Source of the DNA: Thermoplasmatota archaeon
Lineage (GTDB): Archaea > Thermoplasmatota > Thermoplasmata > RBG-16-68-12 > JAJISG01
Direction: 5' to 3'
Assembly (NCBI GenBank): GCA_022848835.1
Contig: JAJISG010000244.1
Location: 1-12,125 of the forward strand
DNA length: 12,125 bases
Under the pieces are notes generated by a model, which was not told where the DNA came from, ran no database searches, and was given only the letters and a program-made list of their open reading frames with translations. Made by a program: the position numbers and the translations under genes. Positions 7,088 to 12,125 of the stretch are shown in pieces (positions within the stretch are counted from its first letter, which is position 1; every line of letters begins with the position of its first letter).

Positions 7088-7149
7088 GGGCCCTCCGATA
7101 AATAGGTGATGGGGAGTCCTAGCACGATGCCTCCCCTGGAGGAGGGCCC
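7088..7149. repeat. 9-bp GC-rich inverted repeat in a divergent promoter region
   Basis: GGGCCCTCC at 7088-7096 is the exact reverse complement of GGAGGGCCC at 7141-7149, 44 bp apart. The left arm abuts the aminotransferase TATA box. It could be a shared operator, but repeats of this length and composition arise by chance in GC-rich DNA. Confidence 0.25.
7097..7104 (-). promoter_or_regulatory. TATA box of the aminotransferase-amidohydrolase operon
   Basis: TATTTATC on the minus strand is centred 27-28 bp before the GTG at 7073. This fits a leaderless transcript and supports that start. Confidence 0.6.
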
Positions 7150-7166
7150 TACTACCCTCCCGCACC

Positions 7167-7171
7167 TATAT
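7167..7171 (+). promoter_or_regulatory. TATA box for the PNPOx-fold gene
   Basis: CCTATATC has its core TATAT 25 bp before an in-frame GTG at 7194 and 40 bp before ATG 7209. Transcription would start near 7194, giving either a leaderless GTG start or a leader of about 15 nt to the ATG. Confidence 0.5.
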
Positions 7172-7208
7172 CTACCCTGCAGCATTCGAAGTCGTGGGTG
7201 GGGGCCCG

Positions 7209-7607
7209 ATGGAGACGGAGATCGATGAGGGGAAGGCCGCGTTCCTGAAAGGGTTGCAGCTAATGAGGGTGGCCACCATATCCAGCCAGGGGGACCCCTT
7301 CGTCGTCCCCGTGCGATTCTACTTCGACGGAAAGGCCATCTACTTCACGTCTGCGAAAGGCCTCCCCCTGATCACCAACCTGAGGGCGAATAGACGGGTG
7401 GCCCTCGTGGCCGAAATGGCGAGGGGAGACGCACTGGAGGGTCTGGTCATCCAGGGCTTGGCTCAGCTAGTAAGGGGCCAGGGGGAGTACAGCAGCGTCC
7501 TCGAAGCGCTGGAAGAGAAGTACCCTGGTAGTCTCGCAAGTAAGGGGGAGGCCTTGGTCAAAGTGGTCCCGGTGCGCATCTTGGACCTGAGTGGAGGTGA
7601 GCCATGA
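7209..7607 (+). CDS. Pyridoxamine 5'-phosphate oxidase-fold protein
   Basis: The product is 132 residues with the split-barrel pattern of the PNPOx-like flavin-binding superfamily. LMRVATISSQGDPFVVPVRFYFDGKAIYF, KGLPLITNLRANRRVALVAE and GLVIQGLAQLV are in the usual order. Members bind FMN, F420 or haem, and some archaeal and actinobacterial ones are F420-dependent reductases. The F420-pathway gene cofC downstream makes that attractive but does not prove it. ATG 7209 is chosen because the family motif follows soon after and GGTGGGGG precedes it. GTG 7194, five codons earlier, fits the TATA spacing for a leaderless start and cannot be excluded. The stop TGA is followed by 206 bp before cofC, so co-transcription is possible but not tight. 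Confidence 0.8.
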   Translation: METEIDEGKAAFLKGLQLMRVATISSQGDPFVVPVRFYFDGKAIYFTSAKGLPLITNLRANRRVALVAEMARGDALEGLVIQGLAQLVRGQGEYSSVLEALEEKYPGSLASKGEALVKVVPVRILDLSGGEP

Positions 7608-7813
7608 TCTTCGAAAGTCCCCGACACCCTACACCGATTGACAGGGGCGGGTGCTTCATTTCGGCCCAGCGATTACTTGATAATCGATGAGACCGATGGA
7701 GCTCGTCGAACGCGTGAAGAGGTGGACTGGAGTTCCATGCGTGAGGACTCCCGCGGGAGGACCGCGATGGTGGACAATTCTGCAGCGGAGGCATCAAGGT
7801 TGGAGGCCGAGGG
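7608..7813 (+). other. 206-bp gap before cofC, no convincing gene
   Basis: I see no tRNA or secure gene here. An ATG at 7604 overlaps the preceding stop (ATGA) and follows a perfect GGAGGTGA at 7593-7600, but its frame ends after 28 codons. Another frame is open from 7608 to a TGA overlapping the cofC ATG. Hand-counted third positions in both frames (about 54-61% GC) look like background rather than coding. A perfect 12-bp palindrome, CTCCCGCGGGAG, lies at 7748-7759. The gap may be a long leader of cofC or decayed sequence. Confidence 0.4.
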
Positions 7814-8476
7814 ATGAGGGCCGTCGCCGTAATCATCTTGAAGAGCTTCCACGAGACGAAGCCGAAGTTGGCTACCGTCCTTAACGTGGGCGAGAGACGC
7901 GCCCTTACCAAGGCTATGTTCGACGACGTCATATCCGCCACCTTAGCCTGCAACCAGCTCAGCCACATCGTCGTCCTCAGCCCCGAGGAGGAGGTGCTCA
8001 GGACGGCCAAGGACAGGGGCCTAGCAACCATGAAGGAGGGGGAGTCCCAGGGCATGGACAAGGCGTATCGGCGTGGCGCGAAATTCTGCGTGGAGAGGGG
8101 CGACGAGGTCATGGTCAGCCTACCCAGCGACATTCCCCTCCTGACCTCCAAGGACCTAGACTACCTTCTGGGGAGGATGAAACAGAGTCCCAAGGCCCTG
8201 ATCGTCCCCTCCACCATAGGACCGGGGACGTCGATACTGATGACGGCGCCTCCGGACATCATAGAGCCACGCTTCGAGGAGGACGACCACCTGGCTCATC
8301 TGGCGGAGGCGGAGAGGAAGGGAGTCCCCGCGGAGGTCTGCGAGCTGCTGCAGGCAGGGTTGGATGTCGATACGCCAAAAGACCTCGCTCGTCTCTTCCT
8401 GGTGGAGAGGCCCTGTAGTACCAGAGACCTCCTAGAGGATATGGACATCCTCGACAGGCTGCGGCCCTTCTTCTGA
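7814..8476 (+). CDS. cofC: 2-phospho-L-lactate (or related) guanylyltransferase, coenzyme F420 synthesis
   Basis: CofC activates 2-phospholactate with GTP (or a related three-carbon acid phosphate) to supply the side-chain precursor of coenzyme F420. The 220 residues have the family's nucleotidyltransferase order. An N-terminal strand and basic loop come first (AVIILKSFHETKPKLATVL, 5-23), then GERRALTKAMFDDVISATL, the nucleotide and metal strand VSLPSDIPLLTSKDL (101-115), the PSTIGPGTSILM loop, EPRFEEDDHLAHLAEA, and GLDVDTPKDL near the C terminus. The loop usually ending in KSRLS reads KPKLATVL here, a divergent but recognisable form. The start ATG 7814 has GGAGG seven bases upstream, and no other start lies between it and the upstream in-frame TGA. 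It converges on tfb with an 8-nt gap. It implies that the host makes F420. Confidence 0.82.
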   Translation: MRAVAVIILKSFHETKPKLATVLNVGERRALTKAMFDDVISATLACNQLSHIVVLSPEEEVLRTAKDRGLATMKEGESQGMDKAYRRGAKFCVERGDEVMVSLPSDIPLLTSKDLDYLLGRMKQSPKALIVPSTIGPGTSILMTAPPDIIEPRFEEDDHLAHLAEAERKGVPAEVCELLQAGLDVDTPKDLARLFLVERPCSTRDLLEDMDILDRLRPFF

Positions 8477-8484
8477 GGAGGCCT

Positions 8485-9420
8485 TCAGAGCTCCACGTCT
8501 ATATCGAGCTTCTCAATCAGCTCCTTATACCTGTTCCGGATGGTGACCTCGGTCACGCCTGCCACGTCGGCCACCTCCCGCTGGGTCCTCCTCTCGTTGG
8601 AGAGGATCGAAGCGACGTATATGGCAGCCGCGGCCACCCCCGTGGGTCCCCGCCCCGAGGTCAGCTCCTTGTCGGTTGCCTCCTTGAGCATCTCCATGGC
8701 CCGGGACTGGGCCTCGCCAGAGAGCTTCAACTCGCTGCAGAAACGGGAAACGTAGTCCTGGGGCGCCGTGGGCAGGAGCCTCAGCTTGAGCTGCCGCGTC
8801 ATGAACCTGTATGTCCGGCCGATCTCCTTGCGGGTAACGCGGGATGAGTTGGCGATCTCGTCCAGGGTTCGCGGCACCTTCTCCTGCCGACAGGCAGCAT
8901 ACAGGGCTGCGGCCACGACTCCCTCGATACTTCTCCCGCGGATCAGGTTCTTGTTCACCGCCTTTCGGTAGATCATCGCCGCCGTCTCCCTGACAGTCCT
9001 CGGAAGGCCCATGCCGCTGGCCATCCTGTCTAGTTCCCCCAGCGCGAAGGCCAGGTTCCTCTCGGTGGCGTTGCTGACCCGGATCCGCCTCTGCCACTTC
9101 CTGAGCCTGTAGAGCTGCGCCCGATTTTTGGTGGGAATGGACTTGCCGTAGGAGTCCTTGTTCTTCCAGCCGATGGTGGTAGAGAGCCCCTTGTCGTGAA
9201 TGGTATAGGTCATCGGAGCTCCTGTCCTGGCCCTCTTTTGCCCCTGCTCCATATCAAAGGCCCGCCACTCGGGCCCCTGATCTATCATCCCCTGTTCTAT
9301 GACCAGGCCACACTCCTGACAGACCAGCTCGCCTCGCGCCTCATCATAGGCTAGGTTGGTGCTGCTGCACTCAGGGCACCGGATGGGCTCCTCTACCTGT
9401 TCCACATTCCTCTTTTTCAC
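8485..9420 (-). CDS. tfb: Transcription initiation factor B (TFB)
   Basis: TFB binds the TBP-TATA complex and the BRE and recruits archaeal RNA polymerase. The 311 residues show an N-terminal zinc ribbon (Cys15, Cys18, Cys34, Cys37). The B-reader/linker region follows (GPEWRAF and on to about residue 110), with [19 protein letters not shown] typical of archaeal TFB. Two cyclin repeats cover about 120-205 ([16 protein letters not shown]) and 218-305 ([15 protein letters not shown]). The last repeat contains the [23 protein letters not shown] (279-298) for BRE reading. All expected parts are present, so this looks like a complete general factor. The start GTG overlaps the gar1 stop (GTGA), making a gar1-tfb operon, an arrangement known in other archaea. 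The gene ends 8 nt from the convergent cofC stop. Confidence 0.97.
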   Translation of the reverse strand: MKKRNVEQVEEPIRCPECSSTNLAYDEARGELVCQECGLVIEQGMIDQGPEWRAFDMEQGQKRARTGAPMTYTIHDKGLSTTIGWKNKDSYGKSIPTKNRAQLYRLRKWQRRIRVSNATERNLAFALGELDRMASGMGLPRTVRETAAMIYRKAVNKNLIRGRSIEGVVAAALYAACRQEKVPRTLDEIANSSRVTRKEIGRTYRFMTRQLKLRLLPTAPQDYVSRFCSELKLSGEAQSRAMEMLKEATDKELTSGRGPTGVAAAAIYVASILSNERRTQREVADVAGVTEVTIRNRYKELIEKLDIDVEL

Positions 9421-9647
9421 TCTCTCACTTCCACAGAGACATCAGAACCTATGACCCTCAGGCTCGGCTCCCGGTAGGGCTCCACCGTCACGTAGGGAGC
9501 CTCCACAGGGCCAAAGACCCGCCTCACACGCCCCAGGGGCCTTCTCCTGGCGTCGAGGACATCCTCTCCAACCCGGGGGGCGAAGGAGGCCTTGACGAGC
9601 ACATCTCCCTTATAGGAAATGTTGCGAACAACGCCCAATTTCCTCAT
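9417..9647 (-). CDS. gar1: H/ACA RNP protein Gar1
   Basis: Gar1 is the small beta-barrel subunit of the H/ACA ribonucleoprotein. It helps Cbf5, Nop10 and L7Ae carry out RNA-guided pseudouridylation of rRNA. The 76-residue length is normal for archaeal Gar1. The core pattern is visible: [18 protein letters not shown], then [30 protein letters not shown], with the GxVxxxFGPV turn near residues 39-48. It lacks the glycine/arginine-rich tails of the eukaryotic protein, as expected. The ATG has GGTGA four bases upstream, a good archaeal ribosome site, and a TATA-like box about 45 bp upstream, so this message has a short leader. It is followed by tfb with a 4-base overlap. Confidence 0.9.
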   Translation of the reverse strand: MRKLGVVRNISYKGDVLVKASFAPRVGEDVLDARRRPLGRVRRVFGPVEAPYVTVEPYREPSLRVIGSDVSVEVRE

Positions 9648-9682
9648 AATTTCACCGATGTTTATGAGTGCTTATCATGAGG

Positions 9683-9700
9683 AAGCTTTTATTTAAGCTT
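9683..9700 (-). promoter_or_regulatory. gar1-tfb promoter with paired AAGCTT hexamers
   Basis: AAGCTT at 9683-9688 and again at 9695-9700 flank TTATTT. Read on the minus strand, the middle gives a TATA-like TTAAATAAAA about 45 bp before the gar1 ATG. Because AAGCTT is its own reverse complement, the site is symmetrical around the TATA core. Transcription would start near 9664, leaving a leader of about 17 nt with the GGTGA ribosome site. Confidence 0.5.
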
Positions 9701-9736
9701 ATCGAAACCTTTTACAAATATGAACAATAGAGCTGT

Positions 9737-9780
9737 AGGCGGTTCGCCTGGTCGGTCCTGCGCGAGGCCTCGCCTCCACA
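9737..9780 (+). ncRNA. GC-rich structured island, candidate small RNA
   Basis: In an otherwise AT-rich intergenic region this stretch holds AGGCG-gtt-CGCCT (9737-9749), a 12-bp palindrome GCGAGGCCTCGC (9762-9773), and ACA at 9778-9780. AGGCG can instead pair with CGCCT at 9771-9775 to close a hairpin two bases before ACA, reminiscent of an H/ACA guide. A TATA-like TTTACAAAT (about 9711-9719) lies some 25 bp before it. I could not verify a pseudouridylation pocket, K-turn or target, so the RNA call is speculative. Confidence 0.2.
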
Positions 9781-9784
9781 TACG

Positions 9785-9793
9785 TTTTTATAA
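9785..9793 (+). promoter_or_regulatory. TATA box of the DUF2116 gene
   Basis: TTTTTATAA is centred about 27 bp before the ATG at 9817, indicating a leaderless transcript. It probably drives the following coaD fusion too, as only 4 nt separate the two genes. Confidence 0.65.
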
Positions 9794-9816
9794 CCTCCCC
9801 AGCTCTCTTTCCAACG

Positions 9817-10011
9817 ATGCCGCAGAGGCTCCTACAGCATAAGCACTGTGTCACCTGCGGCAAGGCCGTCCCCCTGACGGAGGAATTCTGCTCAGAGGAG
9901 TGCGATTCGAGCCACAGCCAGGTCCTCGGAAGAAAGAAGAGGCAGCTCATGTTCCTCTGGATAGGCGCCATCGTCGTCCTCATCATCGCGATGCTTGTCG
10001 GCTTGGGGTGA
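9817..10011 (+). CDS. Small zinc-ribbon membrane protein, DUF2116 type
   Basis: The product is 64 residues. An N-terminal zinc-ribbon-like knuckle has Cys11 and Cys14 (HCVTCGK) and Cys25 and Cys29 (FCSEEC), then a basic stretch GRKKRQ. A single transmembrane helix follows at about 44-63 (MFLWIGAIVVLIIAMLVGLG). This layout matches the archaeal family DUF2116, of unknown function. The positive residues before the helix suggest that the zinc knuckle is on the cytoplasmic side. It starts at ATG with a well-placed TATA box and ends 4 nt before the GTG of the coaD fusion. Its 3' end GGGGTGA also serves as the ribosome site of that next gene. The tight spacing makes one transcript likely, but no role in coenzyme A synthesis can be claimed. 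Confidence 0.82.
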   Translation: MPQRLLQHKHCVTCGKAVPLTEEFCSEECDSSHSQVLGRKKRQLMFLWIGAIVVLIIAMLVGLG

Positions 10012-10015
10012 GAGG

Positions 10016-10984
10016 GTGCGGGTCTGCCTGGGGGGAACCTTCGATCCCTTCCACGATGGGCACGAGTCGCTCCTGAGGCGGGCCTTTGAGGATGGGGGCG
10101 AGGTGCTCATAGGCTTGACATCCGATTCGATGGTCTCCGCCAAAGGGCGGCGGGTAAGGGCTTTCACGGAGAGAAAGCGGCACCTGGAGCAGTTTCTCAG
10201 GTCCCGGGGCTGGGAGAACTTCACCATCGAGGAGATCGACGACAGATTCGGACCCGCGGCCCACCTTGCAGAGCTTGATGCCATCGTTGTGTCGGAGGAG
10301 ACCGAGAGGACAGCCTCCGACCTTAACGAGGTGCGCTCCTCAGGAGGCCTCAAGCCCCTCCAGATCCTGAGGGTCCCGCTGCTCCCAGCGGATGATGGCC
10401 TCGCCATCAGCTCGACGCGGATATCTCAAGGTGATATCGACGCCTCAGGCCGGGTCATGAGGGTCATGAGGGTCTTCGTAGGCACGGGAAACCAGGTCAA
10501 GGTCCGCGCGGTCCAGGGGGTCCTAGAGAGGATCTACGACAACCTGGATGTCCGCAGGCGAGAGGTGGAGACGGGGGTGCCACCCCAGCCCCGCGGGGAT
10601 GAGGCCCTTAGAGGAGCCGTGGCTCGGGCCCGAGAGGCCATCGGGAGGGGTCATCTTGGAATCGGCATAGAGGCCGGGCTCATATGGCACGAAGAGACGC
10701 GTCGGCATCTGGATATCCAGTACTGTGCCGTGGTGGATAGGTCGGGCAGGGTGACCGTGGGTTGCGGCCCGGGATTTGAACACCCTCCCGCGGTCGTGAG
10801 GATGGTGGAGGGGGGCGGGACCGTGGGAGAGGCGATGGAGGCCCTCACAGGTATCCAGGACATCGGAAAGGGGGAGGGGGCCATCGGATACCTGACAGAG
10901 GGTCGGATGGATCGGCAGGAGTTGACGGAGATCGCCGTGTTGATGGCCATGGTCCCCAGGGTGAGAAGAAAGCTCTACCTCTAA
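10016..10984 (+). CDS. coaD: Fusion of phosphopantetheine adenylyltransferase and DUF84 NTP phosphatase
   Basis: Residues 1-147 are archaeal phosphopantetheine adenylyltransferase (COG1019), which joins ATP and 4'-phosphopantetheine to dephospho-CoA in coenzyme A synthesis. The GGTFDPFHDGH motif gives HxGH (His13, His16), and ISSTRI is at 131-136. Residues 151-322 are a DUF84/YjjX-type inosine/xanthosine triphosphatase that clears damaged purine nucleotides. It shows VGTGNQVKVRAV (155-166), GVPPQPRGDEALRGA, GIGIEAGLIW, and GPGFEHPP. The seam is only a few residues, and MRVFVGTGN after it looks like a former start. I chose GTG 10016 (322 residues) because GGGGTGA lies just upstream and the catalytic motif begins at once; a TTG at 9995 would overlap the previous gene. 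Both active-site motif sets look intact. The stop is TAA. Confidence 0.88.
   Translation: MRVCLGGTFDPFHDGHESLLRRAFEDGGEVLIGLTSDSMVSAKGRRVRAFTERKRHLEQFLRSRGWENFTIEEIDDRFGPAAHLAELDAIVVSEETERTASDLNEVRSSGGLKPLQILRVPLLPADDGLAISSTRISQGDIDASGRVMRVMRVFVGTGNQVKVRAVQGVLERIYDNLDVRRREVETGVPPQPRGDEALRGAVARAREAIGRGHLGIGIEAGLIWHEETRRHLDIQYCAVVDRSGRVTVGCGPGFEHPPAVVRMVEGGGTVGEAMEALTGIQDIGKGEGAIGYLTEGRMDRQELTEIAVLMAMVPRVRRKLYL
10452..10474 (+). repeat. Tandem 9-bp repeat at the fusion seam
   Basis: GGGTCATGA occurs twice in tandem (10452-10460, 10461-10469), followed by a partial third copy GGGTC (10470-10474). It encodes RVMRVMRV exactly where the adenylyltransferase domain meets the DUF84 domain. It may be a trace of duplication at the join. 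Confidence 0.6.
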
Positions 10985-11030
10985 ATTCTGTGACCTTTCC
11001 GACCGAGCCTGAGACGCCAGCAGAGGGAAT

Positions 11031-11038
11031 CATATATC
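11031..11038 (+). promoter_or_regulatory. TATA box of the GAPDH gene
   Basis: CATATATC is centred 32-33 bp before the ATG at 11067. It predicts transcription from about 11061 with a leader of about six bases. There is no clear ribosome site, so initiation is near-leaderless. Confidence 0.55.
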
Positions 11039-11066
11039 AGCTGTCCACTCTCTCCACAGGGATCAG

Positions 11067-12083
11067 ATGAAGGTGAGGATAGCAATCAACGGGTACGGGA
11101 CCGTGGGAAAGAGGGTGGCAGACGCAGTCTCGGCCCAGGATGACATGGAGGTGGCTGGCGTCACCAAGACCAGACCCACCTACGAGGCACGGATGGCCCT
11201 GGACAGAGGGTACCGACTATACGCCGCTTCGGAGAAACACCTAGCCTCCTTCAGGGCCGCGGGCATCGATCCGAGCGGCACATTGGAGGATCTCCTGCAG
11301 GAGGTGGACGTGGTCGTGGATGGTACACCCAAGAGAAGCGGCTATAAGGCCAGCTACGAGAAGGCCGCTGTTAAGGCCATCTGGCAGGGAGGTGAGGAGC
11401 ACTCCCTCACCAACCTCTCCTTCAACGCCTATGCCAACTACGAGGAGGGACTGGGGGCCGACTATCTGCGGGTGCCCTCCTGCAACAGCACAGGACTGAT
11501 CAGGACGCTCTATCCACTGTTGGTGGAGTACGACATCGAGGAGGTTCTGGCGGTGATGGTGAGAAGGGCTGCGGACCCCTGGGATACCAAGAGGGGTCCG
11601 ATAAACGCCATCGAGCCCGTCCTGAAGATACCCTCCCATCACGGACCCGATGTACAGTCTGTCCTCCCAGACCTGAGGATCCGCACCATAGCCGTCAAGG
11701 TCCCCACGACCATCATGCACCTGCACGCGGTTACCGTGAGGATGGGGTCGAAGGCCACGGCGGAGGAGGTCGTAGAGCTCTGGAGGCGGACGCCAAGGAT
11801 CAGATTCGTCCAGGAGGGGGAGGGCATCGCCTCAACCGCTCAGGTGATGGAGATGGCGAGGGACCTGCAGAGGCCCCGCTCCGACCTCTACGAGATCGTG
11901 ATCTGGGAGGATGGTGTGCAGGTGAGCGATAAGACCCTTTACTACTTCCAGGCCGTGCACCAGGAGGCGGATGTGGTCCCCGAGAATGTGGATGCCATCA
12001 GGACCATGATGGAGATTGAGGCGGATAAGAAGGTGGGCATCAGGAAGACGGACCTCTCCCTGGGGATTCCGACAGCCTTCTGA
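11067..12083 (+). CDS. gap: Type II (archaeal) glyceraldehyde-3-phosphate dehydrogenase
   Basis: The enzyme interconverts glyceraldehyde 3-phosphate and 1,3-bisphosphoglycerate with NADP(H) or NAD(H); in archaea it serves mainly gluconeogenesis. The 338 residues have the usual family length. The N-terminal Rossmann motif is INGYGTVGKRVADAV (7-21). The archaeal-specific IWQGGEEHSLTNLSFNAYANYE leads to the catalytic Cys139 in VPSCNSTGL. The C-terminal catalytic domain includes PINAIEP, HHGPDVQSVLP and TTIMHLHAVTVRM. The Cys motif reads SCNSTGL instead of the commoner SCNTTGL, a conservative change. It has its own TATA box after an 82-bp gap from the coaD fusion. There is no sign of truncation or foreign composition. 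Confidence 0.97.
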   Translation: MKVRIAINGYGTVGKRVADAVSAQDDMEVAGVTKTRPTYEARMALDRGYRLYAASEKHLASFRAAGIDPSGTLEDLLQEVDVVVDGTPKRSGYKASYEKAAVKAIWQGGEEHSLTNLSFNAYANYEEGLGADYLRVPSCNSTGLIRTLYPLLVEYDIEEVLAVMVRRAADPWDTKRGPINAIEPVLKIPSHHGPDVQSVLPDLRIRTIAVKVPTTIMHLHAVTVRMGSKATAEEVVELWRRTPRIRFVQEGEGIASTAQVMEMARDLQRPRSDLYEIVIWEDGVQVSDKTLYYFQAVHQEADVVPENVDAIRTMMEIEADKKVGIRKTDLSLGIPTAF

Positions 12084-12125
12084 TAGTCTTGGTGGCCCCC
12101 CGTAGGACGCCCATGAAGGCGTAGA
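12084..12125. other. Right-edge segment, undetermined
   Basis: The last 42 bases follow the GAPDH stop. A minus-strand frame reading YAFMGVLRGATKTIRRL is open across them but would run about 44 bases into the GAPDH 3' end before its TGA. It could be the tail of a convergent gene, but too little is visible to call it. Confidence 0.2.

Noticed and set aside
7687..7884. 65-codon plus-strand frame overlapping the start of cofC
   Set aside because: It runs deep into cofC in another frame, has no ribosome site and shows no recognisable sequence.
8461..8490. Possible terminator hairpin (GGCCC with GAGGAGGCC) between cofC and tfb
   Set aside because: The stem is short and mismatched, and no T run follows on either strand.
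8525..9097. 190-codon minus-strand frame inside tfb
   Set aside because: It is an out-of-frame shadow of TFB, rich in Gly/Arg/Pro with no family pattern.
9720..9842. 40-codon plus-strand ORF starting ATG AAC AAT in the gar1-DUF2116 gap
   Set aside because: It has no ribosome site, overlaps the DUF2116 start and contains its TATA box, and lacks protein-like sequence.
12040..12123. Minus-strand frame YAFMGVLRGATKTIRRL, faintly like a MATE transporter motif
   Set aside because: Under 30 codons are visible, and it would overlap the GAPDH 3' end, where open antisense frames are common.

Overview
The window reads as chromosomal DNA from a GC-rich archaeon. The archaeal markers are a transcription factor B with zinc ribbon and two cyclin repeats, the H/ACA RNP protein Gar1, a two-repeat tRNA-splicing endonuclease, archaeal-type phosphopantetheine adenylyltransferase, the F420-pathway enzyme CofC, archaeal (type II) glyceraldehyde-3-phosphate dehydrogenase, and TATA boxes about 24-28 bp before several start codons. 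The two-repeat EndA and the gene set suggest a euryarchaeal lineage, perhaps Thermoplasmata; that placement is inference. I see no mobile element, CRISPR array, rRNA or tRNA. Thirteen genes have both ends inside the window and a stop I accept; their stops are ten TGA, two TAG and one TAA.

Layout. 1-430, minus strand: a small multi-pass membrane protein whose frame is broken by one TAG and then stays open, with strongly coding-like third positions, to the window edge. 522-2134, minus strand: an archaeal HTH regulator (COG1395 type) followed, with a 4-base overlap, by a TraB-like conserved archaeal protein; a 16-bp palindrome lies between the regulator's TATA box and its start. 2310-4327, plus strand: endA, then a DUF1028 Ntn-hydrolase-like protein. 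4330-7073, minus strand: a class I aminotransferase coupled by ATGA to a YtcJ-like amidohydrolase, which ends 2 nt from the DUF1028 gene. 7209-8476, plus strand: a pyridoxamine-phosphate-oxidase-fold protein, a 206-bp gap, then cofC. 8485-9647, minus strand: gar1 and tfb overlapping by 4 bases. 9817-12083, plus strand: a small zinc-ribbon membrane protein (DUF2116), a CoaD-DUF84 fusion, and the type II GAPDH gene.

Most genes are housekeeping: RNA processing and modification (endA, gar1), basal transcription (tfb), cofactor synthesis and nucleotide-pool cleaning (cofC, coaD-DUF84) and central carbon metabolism (gap). The aminotransferase, amidohydrolase and DUF1028 genes may serve amino-acid or peptide breakdown, but this rests on family and proximity only. 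The less ordinary points are the in-frame TAG at 164-166, the palindrome at the regulator promoter, the CoaD-DUF84 fusion with a tandem 9-bp repeat at its seam, and a GC-rich potentially structured island near gar1. I found no convincing large new system.
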